DNA from: Archilochus colubris
Taxonomy: Eukaryota; Chordata; Aves; Apodiformes; Trochilidae
Direction of reading: 5' to 3'
NCBI GenBank assembly: GCA_023079485.1
Contig: CM041084.1
Span: 133,206,792-133,270,791, forward strand
Length of the DNA: 64,000 bases
The notes under the pieces were generated by a model, which saw only the letters and a program-made list of their open reading frames with translations, did not search any database and had not been told where the DNA came from. Position numbers and translations under genes: made by a program. Every line of letters begins with the position of its first letter. Position 1 is the first letter of the stretch. Below are positions 40,891-52,000 of the stretch, in pieces.

Positions 40891-41630
40891 CTAGTTTGAC
40901 TTGCATCAGTTTTAAACATGGATAATTAAAAAGTCCTGGATAGACTTCTAATACCAGTTTAGGAGTGATTTATGCCATTTTAGACAACCCAATTCCTAAG
41001 GTAATGGAAAATGAAGCTTGATTTTTGTGCAGGAACATTAGTGAGAAAGTAGCTCAAATGTGCAACAATTTATGGCATTTCTAAGTTACCCTTCCAAGTG
41101 AATATTCATCAGCCTGGTGTTTTATAACACAGACTAAAATATGCACATGTGGTTATATAAGAATAACTTTGTGTTAAAGTACAGTTTGTTTCATAAGAAA
41201 AAGAACTCTTCCTTTGAAATATGACACTTTCAATTTCCTTTTCCTGATCACACTTCAACCCTCTAACAAGAGAGGAAGTGCTCATGATACTGAGAAGACT
41301 TTTACACCAGAGCTGTTTGTTCAAGACACCTGGGCTGCTGGTGCTGAAGATGAGGTAATTTTGATAATGACAAATTTATTAAAAAGTGCTGGTAACAATA
41401 GATCTGAAAAACTAGTCCTCACTGGTCTTCCTAAGAATCTGTACAAGACTAAGATACAGTCCTATTCATCTTAGGTTTGAGCATCCTATTTATCATACAG
41501 GTTGGAGCAGCAGCTGCTTAACGGGTTTTAAGCACAATGAAAGGATGAGGGCCACTCTCTCTGTTAGCAGGGTATGTATTTACTCAACCGCAACCTGCAA
41601 AATGTGCTTACAATTATAGCATCATATCTG

Positions 41631-42438
41631 AATGCCATCCAGAGGGACCTTGACAGGCTGGAGAGGTGGGCCCATGCCAGCCTCGTGAAGTTCAACAAGA
41701 CCGAGTTCAAGGTCCTGCATCTGGGTCCAGGCAATATCAAGCACTGATACAGACTGGGTAGTCCCTGGCTTAACAGCAGCCCTGAGGAAAAGGACTTGGG
41801 GATGTTGGTGGATGAGAAGCTCAACATGAGCCATCAGTGTACACTTGCAGCCCAGAAAGCTAAATGTATCCTTGGCTGCATCAAGAGAAATGTGGCCAGC
41901 AGGTTAAGGGAGGTGATTCTTCCCTTTTACTCTGCTCTTGTGAAATCTCTGCTGCATCCCTTTCTGGAGCCCCTTTTACAGGAGGGATATGGACATACTG
42001 GAGCATGTCCAGAGAAGGCCCATTCAGATGATCAGAGGGCTGGAGAACTTCTCCTGTGCAGACAGAGAGTTGGGGTTAAGTCGGGAGAGGAGAAGGCTCT
42101 GAGGAGAGCTTATTGCAGTCTTCCAGTATCTGCAGGGGGCCTAAAAGAAAGCTGGTGATTGGACTTTTTAGGATGTCAGGTAGTGATAGGACTGGGGGGA
42201 ATGGGTTCAAACTACAGGAGAGTAGATTTAGATTATAAGTTAGGAAGAAGTTCTTCACCATGAGGGACAGGTTGCCCAGAGAGGTGGTGGAAGTCCCATC
42301 CCTGGAAGTTTTTAAGTCCAGGCTGGACGGGGCTCTGAGCAACTCGATGTAGTGGGAGGTGTCCCTGCCCATGGCAGGGGGGTTGGAACTAGATGAGCTT
42401 AAAGGTTCCTTCCAATCCTGAAAATTCCATGATTCTAC
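41631..42438 (+). mobile_element. CR1 LINE, 5'-truncated, with RT C-terminus and 3' tail
   Basis: Translation from 41637 reads [59 protein letters not shown] and FYSALV in order, the C-terminal part of the CR1 reverse transcriptase. It is broken by an in-frame TGA at 41745 and by frame damage after about 41960. It is followed by the usual CR1 3' sequence (GAAGTTCTTCACCATGAG, CAGAGAGGTGGTGGAAGTCC, CATGGCAGG, TTGGAACTAGATGA, TTCCAATCCTG) and ends in two octamers, ATTCCATG and ATTCTACA. About 800 bp of a multi-kb element remain, so it is dead. The 5' truncation is typical of target-primed reverse transcription. Confidence 0.93.
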
Positions 42439-43530
42439 ATTTATTACCTTTATCTGCTTATTTTTTCACTACTTTTAAAACTGGTTTCCTTCCAAAGATC
42501 TTTAAAATTTCACATTTTTCTGTAAACATTGAAAGTATTATTATCATATGTAAACTGTTACTAGCACAAACTAACTTCTGCTAGAAAGACTGTAACACAA
42601 AAAAATTTATTAAGCTTCCCAACAGCCTTATGAAATTGAGTAGTACTATATCTGTGTTAGAAGACAGAAACAGGAATACTTAAAGTTTATGATTTCCTTG
42701 CAGTCACAAGGGAAGTCTATGCTACAGCTTAAAAAGTAAAGCTTAAATCCATTTCAGTTAACTGACACATTTACATCAGGAAGCAAGATGCACAGGATTT
42801 CCCTGGAGTCAATGAAGAGAAGCACAACTTCCACAGGACCGTTCAGATGTGTGGCTCTTCCTCTGGGCTTGCTACTGTGTCCTGAACCAGCACTGAGAAA
42901 TTCCCCAGAGTAAAGAAAAACCCAGCTTGGATATCTCTGGGCTTTGTCCAGAAGTCTGGGTGGAATGATGCAGACCTAAAATACTCAGCTTTATACTTTT
43001 CCCACATTGGCTGATTATTTTCTTCTAAGGCACCCAGCACAGTGAAGTAAAGTTTGCTTCCAAACCACAGAAGAGAATGGGAACGACGAGTTCTCAGCAC
43101 CCTCATAATGACACACCATTTACTTTATATCAATTTCATTTACAAATGTTCTCAGTGCTCCAAATGAGATCTCCCACTGGGCATGTTGGTTGGACAGTTC
43201 TGATGACTAATAAATGTAATATTTTATTGTTACCAAAAAGATCCTAATTACAGCTGTCATCACTGAAAGTAAACACATTCAGGTTCCACTGCACATTGTG
43301 ATAAAACCTTCTGCCCAAGCATGGGAAATATTTTTTAAAGTAATTTCCTACAAAATGTAGCAATATGTGAGAATGCCCTTCAGTCTACTTCTTTGATTCT
43401 TCTGCTTTTTTTAAAAAATTGCCAAATAGATTATCCCCCAGCAATGTAAAGCTTTCAGGTATTTCCATGTTTGAAATCTTGTTTCTTTCTTGTGAACACC
43501 TCAAAATATCTCAAGGATTTCAGCAACACA

Positions 43531-43580
43531 TCATAGAGTCATAGAATGATCTGTCTGAAGGGAAGTTTAAAATGAAGCCA
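43531..43580 (-). mobile_element. Short CR1 3'-tail remnant
   Basis: TCATAGAGTCATAGAATG, followed by a diverged GGAAGTTTAAAATGA, is the antisense of the CR1 3' octamers plus the first bases inside the tail. Only about 50 bp are recognisable. Confidence 0.6.
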
Positions 43581-44160
43581 TAGTATTGGCAAAAAATTTT
43601 TTTAGAGACAAAGGAGCAATTTTGGTTTTACACTCAAATTTGAGTTTTCTTAGAATCAGTTTGTTTCTGTGAACGTATTATTACTCCTTAAATCTGGCTT
43701 TTATATACACTTATACACTGAGTAATAGAAACTATGTAAGTAATCCCACTAATTTGATTTGCACCATTTGTTTCACAGCTTGTGTGTGGAAGCTGCACTT
43801 CAAATGTCACTAGGATGAAGCTCCGCTTTGGATATGAGAATTCATTGACTTCAAAAGAAATTGAGTCTAGATAAGAAATCCAGGTTCAAGATGGTTGCCA
43901 AATAACAGGTTTGAGGCCAGTTTTAGTTGAAAGGTTCTCAATGTTTCCTTTTAATCCTCCTCCTCCTTAAAAAATTAAAGATTTACTAAAAAGTCATTCC
44001 TTTCACACCAGTGTTAGCACTGCTTATACAAACCAAATGGCAGATTCCAAATCTAATGGTTTTATTTGTTAAAATTAACAGGTCATCGTGGATCTCCTTG
44101 TTGCATTTCACATTCAAATAGTATGTAGACTTTAGGGTCACAAGTTGCATTACAAAATGC

Positions 44161-44177
44161 ATATATATATATATATA
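44161..44177. repeat. (TA)n dinucleotide run
   Basis: About eight AT units. Confidence 0.85.
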
Positions 44178-47100
44178 CACCTATAAATAAAATGAAATTT
44201 TTACTAATTCTTGTAATATTTAAATTAGGGAAAATTAGTTTCTTAATGTGACAGAATTTTCCACACCATCTTTATATTGGCCACCTCCATATTTATTAAT
44301 ATAGATTTGCCTCATAGAACATTATGACAGCTCCTTAGCTCTGTCCTCTTCAGGGCAGGCTCTGTCACACCTTCACACAGCTTCACAAGAAGAGTGACAT
44401 GTAAGGAATTTTTCTATCTTCAGCAAACCAACAAAAAAAAAATTAAGCCATAATCCAGCCACACATAAGCATATTCTAACCATTTAATTTCAGTGCCAGA
44501 CCTTGCTGGTAGGCAGAAGAGAGGGGCAGACTTCCCATAGAAACCCTGCACACAGTGAGTGTACATCAGTCTTTTTCAAGGCCACTTTCTTCTATACAAT
44601 GACTGGTGGCCCTTAAAACTTAGATTCCTGACATCTTTAAAACCCAAGTGAGCACTTGGGATGTTACTTCTGCATAATAAGGAAAGTACCCAAGAATACA
44701 GAGAATGCCATAGTCATATAATTTATCAAAGCCAAGGTAAGAATCAACTTTAAAGTAGACCGTCAAATAACTACCAATACTCCAGAAAAATTTCTCATAT
44801 TTTCTTTCTTTAATGACTGAATGCAGCTCATCTTCTATACTAATTCTCTAATAGCTTGTGGCAGCACTGGCACTTTGAAGGGAAAGGAAAGTGAATTGAA
44901 GCCGGTTTATTTGGTTTAAGTGTAGTGCCATGTAAGTTTAAACCATCAATATTTGAAGAGAAAAGGAAAAAAAAAAAAAAAATCTGTGTTTGGATAGTGT
45001 TTGACCAGAATTAATGGTGGTTCACTTTCAACTTGGACTTGTATGTCTGTGTTAGTGGCTTATAGGAGACTATTATTAAGCATTCATTTTATAAAAAATT
45101 ATGGCATTCTGCTAGGAAAAAAAAAAGAAAAAGAGAGACTGGATCATGTAGAACTCATTTATTACTACAATAACAGTTACTACTATTTGGACTGAAGGAT
45201 AAGTATTTGAAACACTCGTCCCTGTAGCTATCCTGAATGCATACTTAGTAAGTTCAGCAAGTTAACATAAAGTTAGACAAGGAAGACATGATGATAACAT
45301 TTCATGTAACTCCTCTTTGGCAATACTTAGCCACTGCAATTAAATACCAAACAGTGTCACGTGTGCCAGTCAGTTACTGCAAGAAGGAAAATGTGATGAA
45401 CTGTTTGTTTTGAACTATTAGTATAAACATATTGCAGAAATGAAACCCAAGGTTAAACAACAGGGAAAGTTAGCTGGTGTTAAAATAAACAGTTCTAGGA
45501 AAATCTCTAAAAATGTTTACCAAGTCATCTTCTTCTGAGTAGTTCCTGTGCAGTGTTTTGCCATCTCCCTGATTTGCCAACCAATTCCACTTACACTGAT
45601 TACAGATATGCAAATGTTAATGGACAAGGCTGGGATTTAATTGCCTGTAATTTGCTCCACAAGACAGTGGATTTTTATTTTCAGTCAAGCTTGGAGGTCA
45701 AAAGAAATACTTTTGGGTTTAAGCATTAAAAAATAAAATTGCCTTTTTAAAAACAAACCAAACCAAACCATGCTTGTTTTGCTTCTAGAAACCTGCTAAT
45801 TTAGATACTAAGAAAAACCTTTTTTATTCAAGTCCTACAGACTTAAGAAAAACATGATTCTTACAAACTTTCTTAATAAGTTCCCTTCCAGTACTGCAGG
45901 CTAGTATTTGTGCTGAGAATATTATTCACCCTGCCAAACATTGCCTATATACAATTCTACTTACAGTTCCATATATTACCTGAAGTAATAAGCATACTTC
46001 CTCTTTATAAATCAGAATATCTCAAATTCTGAAACACTGTTTCTTTCATTTCTTAGTAAAACTATTCACTTTCAGTCACAGACTTATAACCATTAATTAT
46101 TCTTCACTTTGTTCACAGCAGGTGCACTGTAAAATGCCTCTTAGTGCAGCAGCAGTTGTACCTGATTTTAAAAATCCAGGGAGGAAAATCAATTCAGAGT
46201 CTAAAAAATGAAGCTCAAGGTATCTGCATAGCATATTCATTACACTTACGTGTTGTGCTTGTTTTGAAAGGAAATGAGATATGGCTGAGGTGCTTTGTAA
46301 TGGCAACAGCAACAAAGCAAATTCAGTATTCAGAGATGCTATAATGGAGCTGCATCAGCCTCATTTGTTCAGAGTGAGCCATACTCCCTCACACAGGGGA
46401 ATGGGTCCTTTCATTCCAAGCTGACACATGGGGGATACGTGCACAATCCCACTTTTATGTAAACCCCTGAGAGCAGAGGGCTGGGGGATGGGAAGGAGAC
46501 GATGGGAAGGGGGTGGTTCTGCCCATAGCCAGTTTTACAATCACTGCAGAAGAAAGCAGCCCTCACATATAAACCCTTTTCATTGGGCTTTCTACCTGCT
46601 TAATCGCTTCCCTCCAAAGTGTGAGAGGGCTAACCCTAACTCAAACATTCACCCTCCAGAGACTCATATTTCTTCGCTTTCAGTTCACAGTGAAATAGTG
46701 ATCTTAGTTCAGTCTCTAGTGGACAAACACAGAATAAGTAAAGTCTTCTAAGCATGATTCAGCAGGCAATTTCCTCTAGTAAAATCATGTGGCCAAAAAC
46801 ACAGATAACAACTTTCCTCTTTTTAGTGCTTACCTCAGCCTCCCAAGGTACAGTTAAATAATTTCTTAAGAAATCCTTTCCTCTACAAAAGACATCCCTG
46901 CATCCCTGCATTTCCAGCCTTATATTCCCCAAAGCAGACCAACATATTAAAAAATGACAAAAGTAGTCTGAAAAAGAAATACTTGGTTATATTTTGTTTT
47001 AAAGTCACATGTGTACTGGACAGTCTTTCTCTCTTGATAAAGACAGATTTGCAAACAACACAATTAATTTACCAAGAGACCACGAAATTCTGTAAATATT

Positions 47101-48358
47101 TTAGTAGGGTTAGAGGAATGGGGATAGCTGCATACACACTTTAATGTGTTTCTGACCTGTATACTGTCTGAATGAAACAAAACTTGTAAATGAGAGAGGT
47201 AGTGTAGTAACTATGCTAATACAAAGTTTTAGCTCACCAAGTAGATTCATCACTAGATTTTTGTTGATGTCCATTCTTAGTATGAACTTGTGTTACAGAT
47301 AAATCATATATCTCTTAATTGGCTACATACAGCAATTTTTTTGTGCCATCTTACATGACTAGTTACATCACTCAACTGCTCAGTTTTCTAAGTTTTGCCA
47401 GGTAAAAATTCCAGTGCAAGAATGGGAAAGTTACACATAATTATATACAAATACTATTTTTTTATTTGTTTTTACCAATCAGCTATCTCAAGGCATTTTC
47501 ATTACCAAGTCATGGACAAGATGCTGCAAGGTACATCATTTTGCACAAGTGAGTAATCCTGTTAAGGTGAATGGGGCTGCTCATACGAGGGAAATTATTC
47601 ACATATTTAAGTCTTTTCAGGACCAAACTTTAGCTCATGCATAAGATACTGAAAAGTTCACTAGAAGTTTAGAGTTATTGAACAAATTCTTAAAAACAAT
47701 TACTTCTGCTAACTTACTGCAACACCTTCAAACCCAGTTTTTCCTTTCTATGAAAGAATGCACATATATACACACAAATTAAAACAGGCTGTTTCAAGTC
47801 AGTGTAATCTACACAGTTAAAAAGTTCTACTGCATGTCTTAGGAGTGTGAATGCCTGTATAATTTTTTTCTTTCTTTCCAGTAATTAACTGAGTGGAATA
47901 GTGCTACAGGATCTACTTATGGAGGAACAATGGCATTCTTAACCCAGTGCCTTAAAGCACCAATTTGTTAAAACGTTCCCTTTTGCTGTCAGAGTAGCAG
48001 GTATCCTCTATGGCATCTGATCTGAAGCTGTTAACTGCAAGCAGTTTATAGAAATACTCAGAAAGTTTTGTCATTAAGGTCTCTGGGGGATTTTTGTGTT
48101 CCCTGGCTCAGAAATATCCACAGTCTCTTGAGATAAAGCTTTAAAAAGTTGCATCTTTCAGTAACATGAAGAAAATTCCTCTCCCAAGAGCAATGTCACT
48201 AAGGGTGCACTCTGGCTGAAACATTTCTCCTCTACACAGTCACAAACCAGATCAGTCCTTATGACACCAGTTCTCACAGAAACTAAGGAAAACTTTGAAC
48301 AGCATAAGCATCACCCAAAAAATTCATTTAATGAGAAATAAAAAAAAAAAAGAGAAAC

Positions 48359-48364
48359 ACTTAC
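48359..48364 (-). other. ANGPT1: Splice donor of ANGPT1 exon 1
   Basis: The plus strand reads ACTTAC, that is GTAAGT on the minus strand, directly after codon 99 (AAA, Lys). The intron is in phase 0, and the family protein continues with L-E-N-Y-I in exon 2, so the junction fits the known protein exactly at Q-W-L-Q-K. Confidence 0.92.
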
Positions 48365-48661
48365 TTTTTGCAGCCACTGGGTGTAATTTTCCATCACATG
48401 TTCCAGATGTTGCAGTTTCTGGGAAGAGAAATCCTGTTCCACGTGAGGAGCATCTCTTTGAAGAGCATTTGTGTTGTACTGGTCTGTCGTGCTCTCACGA
48501 CAGTTCCCATCTTGTTCTGGCAGAATGAAAGTGTAGGTGCACTGCCCGTGCTGAATCCGGTTGAATCTTCTCCCGCTGGCTTCCGGACCCCGGCGCTGGT
48601 TGCTACAGCCTATATGAGCAAGAATTGCTGCCAGGAAAGCAAAGGAAAGGAACACTGACAT
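48365..48661 (-). CDS. ANGPT1: Angiopoietin-1, coding part of exon 1 (N-terminal 99 residues)
   Basis: Angiopoietin-1 is a secreted ligand of the endothelial receptor tyrosine kinase TEK/TIE2 and drives vessel maturation and stability. The exon encodes a hydrophobic signal peptide (MSVFLSFAFLAAILAHIGCS, residues 1 to about 15-19). Next comes the basic stretch NQRRGPEASGRR and the N-terminal superclustering segment with Cys41 and Cys54, residues known in this family to form disulfide-linked multimers. The start of the coiled coil follows (QKLQHLEHVMENYTQWLQK). An N-glycosylation sequon N-Y-T is at 92-94. The ATG context is AACATGT, with A at -3. Compared with human ANGPT1 as I remember it, I see about eight substitutions (for example Ser2, Ala15, Gly25, Phe33, Thr42, Gln50, Gln76). 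The coiled-coil and fibrinogen-like exons lie outside the window to the left. The frame is intact. Confidence 0.97.
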
Positions 48662-49080
48662 GTTGTTATTACTTTCCTTTCCTACTGCAAGAAAAACTTT
48701 TTCTTCCTCTTTCTTTCAATATGTTCTCAATTTCCCTTCAAGTCTTTGGAAAAAGGACTGGAGAAGCGCACTTTAGTATTTAAGATTGGATAAACTGTTA
48801 TTGCTTTAATTTCACTATGAGGACAGCTTCCTTAGTTAAAATAGGGAATATTTATTGCATAGTAGTTAAGATTTATTGTTTCCTCTCGCTTACAGTCCAG
48901 CATGTAGCCTGCTTTAGTCAGCTGCATATGCATATCCCAGTCTCTTTCCCCTACACTATCTGCTGCAGAACTGCTATTTTCTCTCAGACTTCAGTGAGTT
49001 TTATTAAGGTTGCACTTTCAAGCCAAGCTGGAAGCAGGCAGCCTTTCACAAGATGACTTGACAGGAATGCGTGTATGAGT
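48662..49080 (-). other. ANGPT1: ANGPT1 5' untranslated leader (exon 1), start approximate
   Basis: Minus-strand words such as GTCAAGTCATCTTGTGAAAG, GGCTGCCTGCTTCCAGCTTG, CAACCTTAATAAAACTCACT, GAGAGGAAACAATAAATCT and CTACTATGCAATAAATAT match the mammalian ANGPT1 leader as I remember it. The strongly conserved part is about 48800-49070. The part nearest the ATG (48662-48800) is less familiar and contains a pyrimidine tract ending CTTGCAG. No TATA box is evident upstream. The true transcription start is not visible from sequence, and 49080 is where recognisable similarity fades. The length and the upstream ORF suggest translational control. Confidence 0.75.
48832..48933 (-). promoter_or_regulatory. 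Upstream ORF (33 codons) in the ANGPT1 leader
   Basis: On the minus strand an ATG at 48933 opens a frame beginning MHMQLTKAGYMLDCKREE and ending at TAA (48832-48834), about 170 nt before the ANGPT1 ATG and not overlapping it. From memory, the human leader has an ATG at the same place with a frame starting M-x-x-QLT-x-AG-x-ML that ends earlier because of a small indel. The first 12 codons therefore appear kept. A second start (codon 3) and a two-codon ORF (ATGCAATAA) lie inside the same stretch. A role in limiting ANGPT1 translation is inference. Confidence 0.5.
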
Positions 49081-52000
49081 GCGCCCCTATGCTGAGGATG
49101 GCTGATGGCTCAGTACAGAGGGATCATCTTACAAACTGGCTGGATGCATGACCTCAATCATGCATGGCTTTCCAGCCCCTGTTGCACACAACTGCTAAGG
49201 GCTTTTGACAAATTCACAGAAGTTTAATAAGGAAGGCAGTCCACCTTAATACACTTCATATGTTCACACTGACCTATTAAAATGTAGATAAAGTGTAGAA
49301 GTTTGTTGTAATCCCTCAGTAAATATACAAAGCACTGAAATTAAAAATGCTTTCAGCTCTGTGCTGCTCAGTACCTATTAAAGAATTCTAAGTCAGGCGA
49401 ATGACACTTGCCGGAAAAAAGTTACATTTAACCCTCACGTGCTTTAGCTACTTTTCTAAGAAAACTGTTTCTTTACCAGTGTTTGAAGAGACATGATTAA
49501 CAGCATTTAATGAACTTAAGGCTGCCAAATAGTAATGGCAAAAGGCACTTCAGGGGGATACTAATTGTCTCTGTTTGGCATAAGAACTAAGCTAACTAAT
49601 TATATGACAGTGAGGATGGTGGATGAAATACTGCAGATTGTTTCCTGTACTGCTTCATAATTATCACATGTAAAACCCTTCTTCCAATTTGCATGTTTTT
49701 ATGGGCTATACAGGAATCCCTCATTATATGGAGATAATTTATTTGGGGCAATTTCCTCAGAAAAAAAAAATGGTAACTATTCAAGAATCTATCTTATACT
49801 TAAATAATGTCTCTGAAATTTGCTAGAGGCAGATAAAAAATTCATAGATTAGAAAAATTATTGGACTATTTCTGAAATTCAGAGGAAAGTGGATCCAAGT
49901 TATAGCATTTATTGTTATTACATACATATCGGCCAGATTCCATGCAGACCACTTTTCACATTCCTTCCTGTGAAATTAAGTAATCTTCTAAGTGGCAATA
50001 GTGCACCACTGTAAAAAACACAATTTTTTAAAAAAGCTACAGTTTCATCTAGAAGAGCTGCCAGGAATATTTAGCCAGGCATCTGACCTGTTCCTAAAGA
50101 AACTATTCCTGCTCAAAACTGGGGGCACAGGTTTTTCATCTTGCATATGGAAAGAAACCACTGCATTTGAACCAATAAGAAATATCCCCTACAATAATAC
50201 AGAGGAATAAGAAAGTCTTATTTTAATTTAAAATATCTATGTGTCCAATATAGAGAGAGGAAAAAAAGAAAGAATACAAATTGAAGACCAAAATATTGAT
50301 GCTATTGTTGCTTTCAGCAAAATCAGAATCACCTCGGAGCCCACATTTTTTTTTTTTTAATTTTTATTTTTTCCTCAGAAAATCATCTAATAGCTTGGGT
50401 TTTTTGCTGTCATACAGCATTTCTCATAGTTCTCCACCATCACCAGAATTAATTCTGCTGTGGTTTATTACACTGTCTTTGCCATTATTGTGAAATGTAG
50501 TTGCAAGATATTTGCTCACATAAGAGCAGAGAGCTTCGGTCAGGAAGACAAGCATAGGATCAGGCATGGAGCTGAAGGGTTAGCATAAAACCACCTATTC
50601 CCTGTGAGGCAAAACAAAAATTCCAGAGCACAAACATGATAATAATATATGCTATTTTTTTAAATAAAAAAAAAGAGAACTTTATGAATGGGCCTCAGAG
50701 CAGCTAAAAGGAGTATAACAAATGTGGGTGTACAAAAGGTTCCTAGATTTTGAGTTCATATTTTAAAATGCTGTTGTTCACACAAATGCCTCATTCACTT
50801 TCTTCAGGGTATTTAATGGACTTACTCTCATGCAAACATGGAAAAGTGAGTAATATGTTTTTCAGATGAGAAAAGACTCAAGTTCTCTTGTTCTATTTGT
50901 TTTCTTTGTTGCTATTGCATAGCCCCTTCCCACTGGTTTAAGATGACTTGTCCTTCCCCTTCTCTCCCCTTATTCCTGAGGAGTAACAGCCATGAGGACA
51001 TTCAAGAAGAGCACAGAATTATCAGACATTATCAGTATTTGCTCATTTGTCTCCATCTTAGTTCCTTGCCCCAGCACCTGCTTCTCAATGCCAGACTGAT
51101 CTCTGACCACAGGCCCTAAACTGAAGGCTCATGAGCAGCATACAGCTGGCAGATGCCACAGAGAGGAGATGTAGCAGGGACATGCAGCAGCCAGAGCATA
51201 ATCTTTCAGCATCCTGCAGCGTAGGCTTCATTTCTAGAGAGAACCAAGTCGCCCCAGCCACTCAGTGACTCTGTACTGCCACATCTGTGCTGTGCATCTG
51301 AGACATCTGTGCCTAGCCACAGGTAGTCTTAGGAAGAGAGAGGAGGGGATGGCAGGAGCCTGGGGAAAGCCCAGGAATCATTCTGCCACTCCCAGTTTGC
51401 AGCCTTCCTAACCCAAAGGGAGACAGAGAAAGGGGTGCATTTAAATCTGTGCAAGGACTCAGCTGTTGCTGAAATGGCAGCAGCTCTATGAGCAGAATTG
51501 AAACTCAGCAAGTTTTGGGGCTGGTCCTGCTGATACCAGAGCCTGAGCTAGTCACCAGGGCCCCTAGCTAGAAGCACAGACACTCCCAATCCTGAGATGC
51601 AGGGATCATCAAGGTAATTTTGCTCTTCCCCTAAACATATAAAAAAGTCATTTTGACATGGACATTGAACTGTCCAGACCAGGTTCAATTTGCACTCTTG
51701 GAATTCAATGGAATTCCATTTTATCTAAGGAAAGGAGGTTCAGAAATAAGAAGAGGTTATATTTTCTAAAATACCCTATTCTTATCTTGGGATTTGCTAT
51801 TTTCTTGAGAAAAAAAAAAAACAACAACCAACCAACAAAAAAACACCCCAAAGTATCTTGCCTCAAGATTTGATAAATGTGCAGTTTATTGTTACAGTAC
51901 CATGTGATCTATGTGACCTGTCCCAGATTTTTAGGACCTGAAAATTTCAGTGAGGTGAGAAAATAAAATAGTTCTCAAAGCTCAATCAAAGTCACCATGG

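Larger units (their letters stand above)
42439..48358. other. Intronic DNA next to ANGPT1 exon 1, no other gene recognised
   Basis: This contains a short CR1 tail (43531), a (TA)n run (44161-44177), poly(A) runs near 44949 and 45117, and an A/C tract near 45747. A minus-strand frame of 87 codons at 42843-43106 has unusually protein-like wording (W-F-G-S-K-L-Y-F; F-H-P-D-F-W-T-K-P). It has no start or splice evidence and is not called a gene; see the findings. Confidence 0.5.
1..48364 (-). other. ANGPT1: ANGPT1 intron 1 (5' part, runs off the left edge)
   Basis: This is inferred from the strong donor site just after ANGPT1 exon 1 on the minus strand and the absence of any recognisable exon 2 to the left. 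Exon 2 should encode a coiled-coil segment beginning LENYIVEN; I did not find that reading on the minus strand, so the intron is at least 48 kb. Mammalian ANGPT1 is known for very long introns, so this is plausible. The span is A+T rich and holds CR1 fragments, a solo LTR, the 2.1-kb octamer array and simple repeats, listed separately. A small non-coding RNA or a nested gene cannot be excluded by eye. Confidence 0.75.

Noticed and set aside
41796..42158. 120-codon plus-strand frame as a host gene
   Set aside because: It is the remnant reverse-transcriptase C-terminus of the CR1 element at 41631-42438.
1..48364. ANGPT1 exon 2 or later exons
   Set aside because: I looked on the minus strand for the expected L-E-N-Y-I-V-E-N and later coiled-coil wording and found none; exon 2 must lie beyond the left edge.
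48368..48658. 96-codon plus-strand frame opposite ANGPT1 exon 1
   Set aside because: A shadow of the real minus-strand ANGPT1 coding exon.
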